DNA of 64,000 nucleotides from assembly GCA_016717595.1 (NCBI GenBank), contig JADKFE010000024.1, positions 37,844-101,843 on the forward strand, in the 5' to 3' direction. Of the stretch, positions 34,761 through 43,898 are shown one piece after another. The notes under the pieces were generated by a model. It was not told the origin of the DNA, made no database searches, and saw nothing but the letters and a program-made list of their open reading frames with translations. The position numbers and the translations under genes are program-made. How positions within the stretch are numbered: position 1 is the first letter of the stretch; each line of letters opens with the position of its first letter. The stretch comes from Deltaproteobacteria bacterium. Its GTDB lineage: Bacteria; Myxococcota_A; UBA796; CAJQPC01.

Positions 34761-37700
34761 ATGAGCCCGCTTCACCGCCTCACCCGCCGTCTCACCCTGA
34801 CCCTCGCCCTGGGCTTGCCCGCCGTGGCGAGCGCCCAGGACGTCCCCCTCATCAACCCGCCCCCGGCCGGGCGAAACGCCGAGCGTGTGGCTGGGGTCAC
34901 CGCTGAAGAGATGGCCGCGTACGAGGCCGCCCTCGCCCGCTTCCGCGAGCGCTCCACCGAGTTCTCCGGCGACGCCCGCGCCATCGTCGATCAGATCGAG
35001 CGTGAAGAGCGCGCCGAGCTCGACTTCGCCTACGGCCCCTTGCTCACCGAGCTTGAGGTTGAGCAGCGCCGCCTTCGCGACGAGTCCATCCGCCGTTTTG
35101 AGGCCTTCCTCGTTCGATACCCGAGCACCGAGTACTCGGCGACGGTCATGTTCCGCCTCGCCGACCTCTACTTCGACGTCGCGGGCGAAGACTACCTCCG
35201 CGAGATGGACGAGCGCACGGCCTTAGAAGACCGCCTCACGATGGAGCAGCGTTTTGAGCTGCCGCCGCCGCCCGCCAAGGACTTGAGCCGGTCCATCGCG
35301 CTCTATCGTCGAATCCTCGCCGAGTACCCGAACTTTGAGTACACCGACGGCACGCTGTACATGCTCGGCTACTGCTACGGCGAGACGAGCACCGACATCG
35401 AGATGGACGCCGAGGAGCTCTCCAAGAGCTACTACGAGCAGCTCGTCACCCGTTTCCCCGAGTCGCGCCTCGCCATCGACGGCAACTTCGCGCTCGGGAT
35501 GTACCACTTCGACAACTACAACGTGAAGTTGGCGCTTGAGCATTTCCGCAAGGTCACCGAGCGCGCCGACAAAGAGCACGCGCTCTACGACCGTGGCATG
35601 TACATGCTCGCGTGGTCGCAGTACCGCCTCTCCGACTACGAGGGCGCCTTCGACACGTTCACGCGCCTGCTCGACTTCTCGTTGGAGTACTACAAGGAGT
35701 CCGGCAAAGACTCCAACATGAAGCCCGACGCCTTGGAGTACCTCGCGATCTCCATGATCGACGTCGCCAAGAACTCGGAGTCGTTCTCCGATCCCAACTG
35801 GCGCAAATACTCCACCGATCCGCTGATGTCCTCCGGCCAGCTCCTCGCCGCGACGGGCTATGGCCTCAACCCCGCCGGGCCAATTCAGGTCTTTGACCTG
35901 TGGTTCAACAAGGTCGGTCGCCGCGAGTACGAGGTTGAGGTCATCAAGACCTTGGCCGCGAAGCTCGAGGAGGCGTCATACGCTGAAGACGCCATCGCCA
36001 CCTACGAGTACATCCAGCAGAAGTGGCCGACCGACCCCGAGAACCCCGACTTCCAGTACCGCATCTCCCAGCTCTACATCTCCGGCGTCGCGGTTCGTGA
36101 CGACGCCGCCGCCGACGCGGCCTTGGCCAAGCTCGGCGAGATGTACAACGACGACAGCGCCTGGGCCGCGGCCAACCGCAACAACCCCGACGCCTTGGCC
36201 AAGGCCCAGGCCTACCAAGAGCAGTCCCTCTACTCCGTGGCCACGGGCCTCCACGCCCGCGCCCAGCAGACGGGCAGCGTCGCCGACTACTCCATGGCGG
36301 CCGACCGCTACCGCGAGTACCTCAACAAGTTCCCCTTCGCGAACCAGTACTACCAGACGCAGTTCTACCTGGCCGAGGCGCTCTTCTCCTCCAACGGTTT
36401 GAAGAGGCCATCGTCGAGTACGACGCGCTCCTCAAGGTGCCCGGCGAAGAGTGGACTGAAGCCGCCCAGGTCCGCATCTTCGTGAGCTGGTTCAACCTGC
36501 TCAACCAGCGCTACGGCGATCTCCAGAAGCTCCCGCCCGACGCCGTCGTCGAGCGCACTGAGGAGACGAAGTCCGGCGAGCAGCGCAACATCTACATGCT
36601 CTCCGATCTGCACAAGGAGTTCATCAAGTCCGCCGACGCGATGAAGACCGCCTCGTTCAAGAACGAGACCTGGGAGACCGCTCGAAAAGAGAACCTCTCG
36701 GTCTACTACTACCTCCCGGCGCAGATCTACATCGTTCACGGCCACCACGAAGAGGGCCGCAAACGGATGGAGGAGGTGATCGCCCTCTACCGGCGCACCA
36801 TCGAGGCCTCCTACGCCGCGAACTACATCGTCACCAGCTACATCGCTGAGGGTGACCTGGAGAACGTCGCCAAGTACTCGGCGTACTACCGCATGATGAC
36901 CGACCTCGGCGCCGATGAGCGCACCGGCGCGGCGGAGCTGGCCGAGACCTTCGGCAACATCGAGGCCGACGCCCAGTTTAAGCTCGCGATGAAGCTCAAA
37001 GAGGTCGATCCCCTCAAGGCCGCCAAGGCGTTTGAGGACTACCTCGTCCAGTATCCCAAGGCCCCGGACGTCAACCTCAAGTCCGCGCTGTACAACGCCG
37101 CGAACCAGTACGAGATCGGCGGCAAGGCCGACACGGCCAACGAGCTCTTTGAGCGGTTCATCAACAAGTACCCCAAAGACGAGCTCTCCCCGCCGCTCTA
37201 CTTCCGCATCGCCACCAACTACGCCTCGGTCTTGGAGCTGAACAAGTCCGTTGAGTACTACGAGCGCCTGTACAAGAACTTCCCCACGTCCCCCGACGCC
37301 CCGGCGGCGCTGTACATGGCGGGCTTCTTGCGCACCGGCTTGGGCGATCACAAAGGCGCGGCGCAGAACTTCATGACGTACGTGGAGAAGCTGCCAGCCC
37401 AGCCCGACTCCGAGGCCGTGTACTGGCTCGCGGGCCAGCAGTGGCAGCTCGTCGGCGACAAAGAGGCGCTGAGCTTCTACCGCCGCTACCTCCAGCGGTT
37501 CCCCGACTCCAGCCCCGATCACGTCATGGAGGCCTACCACTTCATCGCGAAGTACTACGAGCGCACCGGCGACAAACGCGCCGCCGAGCAAGCTTGGAAA
37601 GACATCACGACGAACTACGCGCGCCTCGCCGCCAAGGGCACGCTCGGGCCCAAGGCGCGCAACATCGGCGCCGAGGCCGCCTTCCGCGACATGCAGGTCG

Positions 37701-38257
37701 CCTACAACAACTTCATCAAGGTCAGCTACCCCAAGAAGGACGAGGACCTCATCAAGTACCTCTTGGAGGACAAGCCCAAAGAGTTCGCCGCCATCACCCA
37801 GATGGAGCTGGCGCTGATCACGACCTACCAAGACTTTGAGTACAGCTCCGCGGCGCTCTACATCTCCGGCGCGACGTTCATCGCCTGGGCCGACATGTTC
37901 TACAAGGCCCCGGCCCCGCCGGAGATCGCCGCCGATGAGGACCTCCTCGCCGCCTACCGTGAGGAGCTCGACAAGCTCGGCCGCCCGGCAGAAGACAAGG
38001 GCATCTCCCGCCTACAGGCGAACCTCCAGAAGTCCAAGGACGAGAAGCGCGCCTCGATCTGGATCGACAAGACCATCGCGATGCTCAACGACCGCGACCC
38101 CTTGAACTACCCCCTGGAGAAGGCCGAGGTCCGCGGGCAGAGCACGGCCTCGGTGCTGCCCACCGCTGGCCCCCTCGACATGCCCGTCCCCGAGCCTGTC
38201 GTGACGCCTGCGACGCCCGCGCCTGCTCCCACGACGCCCGCGCCGGGCACCCCATGA
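34761..38257 (+). CDS. Large exported TPR-repeat protein (one frameshift)
   Basis: About 1165 residues after bridging one frameshift. A signal peptide (LTLTLALGLPAVASAQ) is followed by many TPR-like pairs, including SIRRFEAFLVRYPSTEYSATVMFRLADLY, SYYEQLVTRFPESRLAIDGNFALGMYHF, KAAKAFEDYLVQYPKAPDVNLKSALYNAAN and ELFERFINKYPKDELSPPLYFRIATNYA, and a Pro/Ala/Thr-rich C-terminus. Repeats of the YPxxxxxxxALF type are those of BamD/YbgF/CpoB-like periplasmic adaptors. At about 36396 FSSN must continue as RFEEAIVEYDALLKVPGEEW in another frame, as if one C were missing. Both halves are free of other damage. It sits one base after the coiled-coil gene and 43 bp before the TPR lipoprotein. Confidence 0.8.
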
Positions 38258-38300
38258 TCCGCCCCGCCGCCTGCCCTGTGCTCCACACGGAGGCTACCCG

Positions 38301-39776
38301 ATGAGCCTGATCCCGCTCCTCTTGCTCTCCCTCGGATGCGTAAAGCCCGTTGACCCCGCCGCTGGCGGAGACGCCGCGGCTGAGGCCGAGATCCAAGCCG
38401 CCATCGACGCCGCCGCCCAAGGGCAGACCGGCGCGACGACGCCTACCCCCACGCCCGAGGCCCCCAAAGGCTCCGACACCCGCGCGCAGATCGGCCAGGC
38501 CACGGCCCTGCTCACCACCAAGAAGCCCGAGGACGCGCGCGCCGCGGTGGATCGCCTCAAGGCGCTGCTCGCGGCAGAGCCTGAGAACCCCTACATCCAC
38601 TTCAACCTCGGCGTGGCCTATGAGGTGATGGGGGATCAGACCAGCGCCCGCGACGCCTACCTCGAGGCCGTGCGTATCCAGAAAGACTTCGGCCCGGCGT
38701 ACCTAAACCTCGCGGCGATGGACATGCGCGGCGGGCAGTACGATCGCGCCGCGAGCCGTTACCGGCTGGGCATCACCAACGATCCCAACAACATGGATCT
38801 TTGGGTCGGCCTCATCTCCGCGCTTCAGAAACAAGGCAAGCTGGCCGAGGCCGAGGCCGAGGCGAAGAAGGCGCTGCAGATCAACTCAAACGCGCTCAAC
38901 GTCTACAACAACCTGGGCCTCGTCTACATCGAGCGCGGCCAGCTCGACCTGGCGAACTTCATCTACCAGAAGGCCCTCACCACCGTGCCCGGCGCGGACT
39001 CCAGCGCCAACATCCACTGCAACCTGGGCCGCATCTACCAGCTCCAGGGCAAGTCCGGCGACGCCAAGCTCGCGCTCACCAAGGCCCTTGAGCGTGATCC
39101 CAACCTCGTCCCCGCCTTGATGTACTTGACCGAGTACAACCTCGCGAACCGCAACTTCGTGGACACCGTGCCGCTCATGGAGCGCGCCCGCGACCTCGAT
39201 CCCGGCAACGCCAACATCTACATGAACCTCGGCGTCGCCTACCGCGGCACCGCCCGGTACGACGAGGCCCGGGCGGCGTACGAGCAGGTCATCAAGCTCA
39301 AGCCTGAAGATCCCGATCCCCACCTCAACCTGGGCATCCTCTACGGCGACTACATGAAGAGCTACGACGCGGCCATCGCCGAGTACGAGCTCTACATCAA
39401 GATGGGCGGCTCCCAGTCCTCCGCGGTGCAGGTGTACATCGAGAACACCCGCAAAGAGCAGGAGAAGGTCAAGAAGATGGAGGAGCGCCGGAAGCGCGCT
39501 GAAGAGGACACCAAGCGCCGCGAGGCCGCCAAGGCTGAAGAAGAGAAGAAGGCCCGTGAGGCCGCCGCCGCTGAGGCCGCCGCCGCCGCGGCCGCCGCGT
39601 TTGGTGGTGGGGTTCCGCCGCCCGATGGCACCGTCCCGCCACCCGATGGCACCGCGCCGCCCACACCCGCGCCCGATGGTGGTACAGCTCCGCCAGCACC
39701 TGCGCCCGCGCCAGCCCCCGAGGGCGGCACCACCCCTCCGACGACCCCGCCCACCGACAACCCCTGGGGAGGCTGA
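38301..39776 (+). CDS. TPR lipoprotein with Pro-rich C-terminus (GltE/AglT-like)
   Basis: 491 residues. Very short lipoprotein signal peptide (MSLIPLLLLSLGC, Cys 13). Then about eight canonical TPRs between residues 85 and 370 (NPYIHFNLGVAYEVMGDQTSARDAYLEAV, NALNVYNNLGLVYIERGQLDLANFIYQKAL, NANIYMNLGVAYRGTARYDEARAAYEQVI), a Lys/Glu-rich single helix (about 375-425), a poly-Ala stretch, and a Pro/Gly/Thr repeat tail (PPPDGTVPPPDGTAPP) ending in NPWGG. In Myxococcus the gliding machine has a TPR lipoprotein GltE (AglT); this could be its counterpart by architecture. The extended helix plus Pro tail could reach across the periplasm. Confidence 0.8.
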   Translation: MSLIPLLLLSLGCVKPVDPAAGGDAAAEAEIQAAIDAAAQGQTGATTPTPTPEAPKGSDTRAQIGQATALLTTKKPEDARAAVDRLKALLAAEPENPYIHFNLGVAYEVMGDQTSARDAYLEAVRIQKDFGPAYLNLAAMDMRGGQYDRAASRYRLGITNDPNNMDLWVGLISALQKQGKLAEAEAEAKKALQINSNALNVYNNLGLVYIERGQLDLANFIYQKALTTVPGADSSANIHCNLGRIYQLQGKSGDAKLALTKALERDPNLVPALMYLTEYNLANRNFVDTVPLMERARDLDPGNANIYMNLGVAYRGTARYDEARAAYEQVIKLKPEDPDPHLNLGILYGDYMKSYDAAIAEYELYIKMGGSQSSAVQVYIENTRKEQEKVKKMEERRKRAEEDTKRREAAKAEEEKKAREAAAAEAAAAAAAAFGGGVPPPDGTVPPPDGTAPPTPAPDGGTAPPAPAPAPAPEGGTTPPTTPPTDNPWGG

Positions 39777-39779
39777 ACC

Positions 39780-40019
39780 ATGCGCTCCGCTCTGCTCACC
39801 CTGTGTGCGCTCCTCGCCTTGGCCGCGCTCGCGCCGCTGGCGATGGCCCAAGGCCGCCGGATCACGATCACCGAAGACGACAAGATCATCGGCGAGATCC
39901 AACGCCCCGACGTGCCGATGATCATCCTGCGCTCCAACCTCGATCAAGGCTACGATCTCGTCCTGCGCGAGAGCTTCTTGCCCAAGATCATCGAGTCGGT
40001 GGATCAGCGCCCCTTCTGA
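39780..40019 (+). CDS. Small exported protein of unknown function
   Basis: 79 residues, ATG three bases after the TPR lipoprotein stop. Signal peptide (LLTLCALLALAALAPLAMAQ) and a mature part of about 55 residues (RITITEDDKIIGEIQRPDVPMIILRSNLDQGYDLVLRESFLPKII), mixed beta/alpha, no Cys. The tight spacing shows it belongs to the TPR operon and it is followed by a 287-bp gap, so it is its last gene. No family known to me beyond similar small proteins in the same position in other myxobacterial loci (recollection, unverified). Confidence 0.7.
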   Translation: MRSALLTLCALLALAALAPLAMAQGRRITITEDDKIIGEIQRPDVPMIILRSNLDQGYDLVLRESFLPKIIESVDQRPF

Positions 40020-40177
40020 TCCTCTGGGCTCTTGACGGTTCCCTCACGAACCTGCAAAAAGCGCCAATGTCCCCCAAAACAGCGGCTGCGCTGCGCATCG
40101 CACTAAGATCTCAACGAATCAGCGGGTCAAAACCCAACTGCTCAATGAGTCTGACAGCGACTTCACAAAGTTCAGTC

Positions 40178-40206
40178 GTGAAATGTTCTCTCGCTTGATG
40201 TAGATT
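40178..40206 (+). promoter_or_regulatory. Possible promoter of the TolQ/TolR genes
   Basis: GTGAAA (40178-40183), a 17-bp spacer and TAGATT (40201-40206) in the AT-richer 287-bp gap between the TPR operon and the exbB-like gene. Both hexamers match only four of six consensus bases. The leader that would follow contains short GC-rich inverted repeats. Confidence 0.3.
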
Positions 40207-40306
40207 CCTCCGGTCTTGGAGAGCCTCAACCGAGGTGATCCTCGCGGTAGGCCAGCGGGCCTAGGCCCCTCACCCTCGTCCTCATCAACTTCACCTGGAG
40301 ACCAAC

Positions 40307-40972
40307 ATGGGCTTCTTTATCGACGCGATGCAGAAGGGCGGGCCCTTCATGTGGCCCATTCTGGGCTGCGCCATCTTCGGCGCCGCGATCAGCGCTGAGC
40401 GCATCTACTACATCTTCTTCCGCGCCGACATCAACGGCACCGCGTTCTTCGCCCAGATCCAGAAGCTGATCATGGCGAACAACATCGACCGCGCCATCAA
40501 GCTCTGCACCGCCGAGCCCAACCGCGCCCTCGCCCGCGTGCTCAAGGCCGGCCTCTCCCGCGCCAACCGCACCGAGCCCGAGATTCAGGCCGCCGTCGAT
40601 GAGTCCGTGCTTGAGGTCTACCCGACCCTCTCCAAGCGTATGCCCTACCTGTCGATGTTGGCCAACGTCTCCACGCTGACCGGCCTCCTCGGCACCATCC
40701 AGGGCCTCATCGCCGCCTTCGAGGCCGTGGCCCACGCCTCCGCCGAGACCAAGCAGACGCTGCTGGCCTCTGGTATCTCCGTCGCCATGTTCACCACCCT
40801 CGCGGGTCTGGTCGTCGCCATCCCCGTTCTGGTCGTCTCTTCGATCATCCAGGGCCGCATCACCAAGATCCAGGACGACGTGGACCAGTACGGCACGAAG
40901 ACGGTGAACCTGCTCACCGCCCGCCGCCGTGGCACCCTCGACAAGGAAGGCGGGGCTGAGGCCTCGGCCTGA
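40307..40972 (+). CDS. MotA/TolQ/ExbB proton channel family protein (AglR-like)
   Basis: 221 residues; ATG seven bases after GGAG. Three transmembrane helices at about 12-35, 105-130 and 150-178. TM2 carries the family pattern LTGLLGTIQGLIAAFEAV and TM3 ISVAMFTTLAGLVVAIPVLV, the polar Thr residues that line the proton path. TolQ homologues form a pentamer around a dimer of TolR-type subunits and turn proton flow into movement. One TolQ followed by two TolR genes is exactly the layout of the Myxococcus gliding motor aglRQS. A 13-bp hairpin separates it from the next gene. Confidence 0.93.
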   Translation: MGFFIDAMQKGGPFMWPILGCAIFGAAISAERIYYIFFRADINGTAFFAQIQKLIMANNIDRAIKLCTAEPNRALARVLKAGLSRANRTEPEIQAAVDESVLEVYPTLSKRMPYLSMLANVSTLTGLLGTIQGLIAAFEAVAHASAETKQTLLASGISVAMFTTLAGLVVAIPVLVVSSIIQGRITKIQDDVDQYGTKTVNLLTARRRGTLDKEGGAEASA

Positions 40973-40990
40973 TCCTCCGCTGAGGTTTGA

Positions 40991-41026
40991 GGGGTGAGCG
41001 TCGAGAAATCTCCCGACGCTCGCCCC
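40991..41026 (+). other. Strong hairpin between the TolQ and first TolR genes
   Basis: GGGGTGAGCGTCG (40991-41003) pairs with CGACGCTCGCCCC (41014-41026): 13 base pairs with one G-U and a 10-base loop. No T tract follows, so it is more likely an mRNA-processing or stability element than a terminator. Confidence 0.6.
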
Positions 41027-41059
41027 CACCTCTGACCTCTACTCCTCTGGAGCGCTGGA

Positions 41060-41602
41060 ATGGCTGGCAAACGTGCTCATATCCAGGAAGAGCCTCTAAA
41101 CCTGGTTCCGATTATGAACCTGGTCTCGATCCTCATCCCCTTCCTGTTGATGGCGGCGCAGTTCGTGACCCTCGCGGTCATCGACTCGACGCTCCCCGCG
41201 ATCGGGCCGCCCCAAGAGGTTGAGACCCCTCCAGACAAGCCCCCGCTCATGCTCTCCGTGGCCGTCACCAACGAAGGCTTCACGGTGATGGGCGCCGACG
41301 CGGTGCTCAACCCCCAAGGCGCGCCGCCCTCCGCGGACGCTGGCCCGACGGTTCCTTGCCAGGAGCGCCCCTGTCAGACGCCCCAGTCTTACGACTACAA
41401 GGCCCTGACCGACCTCCTGAACCAGATCAAGGACGAGTACCCCGATGACGAGACCGTCATCTTGGTGCCCGAGTCTCGGATCCCCTACGAGGTGCTCGTC
41501 CTGCTCATGGACGCCACCCGTGAGGACGTCAACAAGAAGGACGACAAGGGCAAGTCCCGGTTGCTCTTCCCCAACGTGGTCATCGCCGGCGGCGCAGGCT
41601 GA
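41060..41602 (+). CDS. ExbD/TolR-like protein with Asn at the proton-path position
   Basis: 180 residues. One N-terminal transmembrane helix (LNLVPIMNLVSILIPFLLMAA, about 13-33), then a periplasmic domain (PLMLSVAVTNEGFTVMG, LTDLLNQIKDEYPDDETVILVPESRIPYEVLVLLMDAT) typical of ExbD/TolR. In ExbD, TolR and AglQ/AglS the helix has a catalytic Asp in a PxxDxxLxLL context; here that site reads PIMNLVSIL, with Asn. The domain also carries an inserted CxxxxC pair (PCQERPC). It may pair with the second TolR (which has Asp) as an asymmetric dimer, or be non-conducting. Confidence 0.85.
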   Translation: MAGKRAHIQEEPLNLVPIMNLVSILIPFLLMAAQFVTLAVIDSTLPAIGPPQEVETPPDKPPLMLSVAVTNEGFTVMGADAVLNPQGAPPSADAGPTVPCQERPCQTPQSYDYKALTDLLNQIKDEYPDDETVILVPESRIPYEVLVLLMDATREDVNKKDDKGKSRLLFPNVVIAGGAG

Positions 41603-41633
41603 TCGGATCTCCCTCCTCCTTCTCTCCACTCTT

Positions 41634-41650
41634 GCCCAGTCTGTCTGGGC
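41634..41650 (+). other. Hairpin between the two TolR genes
   Basis: GCCCAG (41634-41639) and CTGGGC (41645-41650) form a perfect 6-bp stem with a 5-base loop, ending 15 bases before the next ATG. It could affect translation of the second TolR-type subunit. Confidence 0.4.
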
Positions 41651-41665
41651 CTTCAGAGAGCGGTC

Positions 41666-42187
41666 ATGAAAAAGCCCCGTCGCGGCACAGTCACCGATGA
41701 GCTGAACATCACCTCGATGATGGACATGTTCACCATCATCCTGGTCTTCCTGCTCAAGTCGTACTCCACCGAGGACATCTCGGTGGCGGCGTCTGGAGAT
41801 CTTGAGCTGCCGGTCTCGACCACCATGGTCAAGCCCAAGCTCGCCGTGAACGTCGTCGTCTCCAAGTCGAGCATCACCGTAGACGGCTCGGCCGTCATGG
41901 CGCTCACGAAGAAGCCTGACGAGACCGGCAAAGAGTGGATCGCTGTGCCCGATGAAGAGAAGAAGGGCCAGATGATCACGCGCCTCTACGATCGTCTTCT
42001 GGAGAAGGCGGAGCAGGCCAAACGCATCGCCGAGGCCACGGCCTCCGAGGAGCACGCCTTCAAGGGCGAGATCCTCATGCAGTGCGACAAGGAGCTCCCG
42101 TTCTCCGTGATCCGCGAGGTCATGTACACCGCGGGCCAGGCGCAGTTCTCGAACTTCCGGTTCGTCGTCTACTCGTCCACGAGCTGA
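41666..42187 (+). CDS. ExbD/TolR-like protein with canonical proton-path Asp (AglS/AglQ-like)
   Basis: 173 residues. A short cytoplasmic end (MKKPRRGTVTDE), then the transmembrane helix LNITSMMDMFTIILVFLLKSY (about 13-33) with the essential Asp of ExbD/TolR at the expected place. The periplasmic domain ends FSVIREVMYTAGQAQFSNFRFVVYSSTS, matching the family's terminal strand. As the Asp-bearing subunit it should be the one coupling proton flow to motion. It follows the Asn-bearing homologue by 63 bp. Confidence 0.92.
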   Translation: MKKPRRGTVTDELNITSMMDMFTIILVFLLKSYSTEDISVAASGDLELPVSTTMVKPKLAVNVVVSKSSITVDGSAVMALTKKPDETGKEWIAVPDEEKKGQMITRLYDRLLEKAEQAKRIAEATASEEHAFKGEILMQCDKELPFSVIREVMYTAGQAQFSNFRFVVYSSTS

Positions 42188-42214
42188 TCTGAGCCCCACC
42201 AGGGCGCAGAAGTT

Positions 42215-42264
42215 GAAGGGTGTTCACTCGCGTCGCTTGCGCCGGTGGGCACCCTTCGTTTATT
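42215..42264 (+). terminator. Intrinsic-type terminator after the TolQ/TolR genes
   Basis: GAAGGGTG (42215-42222) pairs with CACCCTTC (42250-42257); the stem extends inward by about six more pairs including G-U. It is followed by GTTTATT. It lies 28 bases after the second TolR stop. The remainder of the 310-bp gap up to 42497 holds a second GC inverted repeat (about 42275-42300) and AT-richer sequence that may carry a promoter, but no clear one. Confidence 0.6.
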
Positions 42265-42497
42265 CTGCGATCGTGCCCCCGCTCGTGCGGGCAGGGGGCC
42301 TGGGCGTCAAGATTCTTCGTTCAGACCCTCGACTCTGATACACTTCATCCTGTGGTAACACCCGCTTGAGATCTCCCAAGAACTTCAACTCCGATTCATT
42401 GTCCGGTCTTCGGGCAGACAGGCGGGTCGCCTGGGCCTCTTCGGGGTGTGCAGTTCTCCAGGAAGCTCGGGAACCAAGGTCTACAGGGAATTGATCC

Positions 42498-43838
42498 ATG
42501 GCGCAGCCTCAGCGACAGACGCAGGTTCAGATCAAGGTTCTTCGCATCGGCATCGTCCAAGACGGCAAGATCGTCAAGGAAGAGCTGATCAAATCCGGCG
42601 ATCCCGTCACCATCGGGGACTCCGAGAAGAACACCTTCCAGCTCGCCGCGCCCACCTTGGGCAAGCGATTCCAGCTCTTTGAGCCCCAAAAAGGCGGCAC
42701 GTACAACCTTGTCTTCACCGACGGCATGACCGGCCGTGTGTCGTACAAGGACGACGTGCTGGGCTTTGACCAGCTCAAGACCGCCAGCGAGGTCGTCAAG
42801 AAGTCCGACGGCTTCCACTTGCCGCTCAACGACAGCAACCGCGGCAAGATCATCGTCGATGGCCTGACGATCCTCTTCCAGTTTGTGCCCCCGCCGCCCG
42901 AGCCCCTCGGCGCGTCGATGGACTTCCGTCCGCGGTTCATCGACGATGATGATCCCGTCTATTACGGCTTCCTCAGCGTGTTCTGGGCCCTGGGCATCGT
43001 CTTCGGCATCATCACCGTGAACGCGCCGCCGCGGACACCCTCGGTGGATGAGCTGCCCGATCGGTTCACCCAGATCATCAGCACGCCTCCGGCGGAGGAC
43101 ACGCCGCCGCCGCCCGAGCCCATCGAGTCCGACGAGGGCGAGCAGGTCGTCAAGAAAGAAGAGGCCGAGTCCTCGGAGAAGGTCGCCAAGAAGCCTGAGA
43201 AGGACGCCGCCGCCCGCCGCGAACAAGCCCGTGAGCAGGTGATGCAGCAGTCTCGGCTGCTGATGGCGATCATCGGCACCCGCGGCGAGACCGCCTCCGG
43301 CAGCCGCGTCGAGGACCTCCTCGGCGAAGGTGACTTCGCGGGCCAAGATCTCGACGCCGCCCTGGCCAACGTCTCCGGCGCTGAGGTCGCCTCGTCCACC
43401 TCGATGGAGGCCCGCACCGGCACCGCGGGTGGCCGTCGTGACGCGGACATCGGCGATCTTCAGGGCGGTAAGGTCGGCGCCGTCGGCGTCGGCTCTGGCC
43501 CTGCGGTTCAGGTCAGCGGCAACATCGGCGTCGAGCAAGAGGACGCCTATCTGGAGTCCGGCGACGCCGCGGCCGTCAAGAAGGTCGTGAAGAAGCAGTC
43601 CGGCCAGGTGAAGTACTGCTACGAGTCCCAGCTCAAGGCCAACCCGACCCTCGCCGGTCGTGTTGAGATCACCTTCTTGGTGAAGGCGGGCCGCGTCACC
43701 AGCGCCAAGGCCGCCTCCAACAGCACCGGCAGCGACGCCTTGGCCCAGTGCATCGTCGGCAAGGTGAAGAGCTGGCGCTTCGGCGAAGACGTCGTCGGCG
43801 AGTTCACCTACCCGTTCTCGCTCACACCTTCGAGCTGA
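42498..43838 (+). CDS. FHA-like / transmembrane / AgmX-PglI C-terminal domain protein (GltG/PglI-like)
   Basis: 446 residues. A cytoplasmic FHA-like beta-sandwich (about 10-130; VTIGDSEKNTFQLAAPTLGKRFQLFE) lacks the phosphothreonine-binding Arg and Ser. One transmembrane helix (YYGFLSVFWALGIVFGIITV, about 155-175) leads to a Pro/Glu/Lys-rich periplasmic stretch, a Gly/Ala-rich linker, and the AgmX/PglI-type domain (about 358-446; VKKVVKKQSGQVKYCYESQL, ALAQCIVGKVKSWRF, FTYPFSLTP), which is TonB-C-like with two conserved Cys. This is the domain layout of GltG (PglI) of the Myxococcus gliding machine. It probably links the TolQR motor to outer-membrane parts. Confidence 0.88.
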   Translation: MAQPQRQTQVQIKVLRIGIVQDGKIVKEELIKSGDPVTIGDSEKNTFQLAAPTLGKRFQLFEPQKGGTYNLVFTDGMTGRVSYKDDVLGFDQLKTASEVVKKSDGFHLPLNDSNRGKIIVDGLTILFQFVPPPPEPLGASMDFRPRFIDDDDPVYYGFLSVFWALGIVFGIITVNAPPRTPSVDELPDRFTQIISTPPAEDTPPPPEPIESDEGEQVVKKEEAESSEKVAKKPEKDAAARREQAREQVMQQSRLLMAIIGTRGETASGSRVEDLLGEGDFAGQDLDAALANVSGAEVASSTSMEARTGTAGGRRDADIGDLQGGKVGAVGVGSGPAVQVSGNIGVEQEDAYLESGDAAAVKKVVKKQSGQVKYCYESQLKANPTLAGRVEITFLVKAGRVTSAKAASNSTGSDALAQCIVGKVKSWRFGEDVVGEFTYPFSLTPSS

Positions 43839-43850
43839 TCGTCACCGCTC

Positions 43851-43877
43851 GGGCCGGGCGTGCGTAACGTCCGGCCC
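43851..43877 (+). other. Strong hairpin between the GltG-like gene and its domain-duplicate
   Basis: GGGCCGGGCGT (43851-43861) pairs with ACGTCCGGCCC (43867-43877): 11 base pairs including one G-U, with a 5-base loop. No T tract follows. It lies 12 bases after the upstream stop. Confidence 0.55.
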
Positions 43878-43898
43878 GTGCTCTGTCCGGGGGATGGG

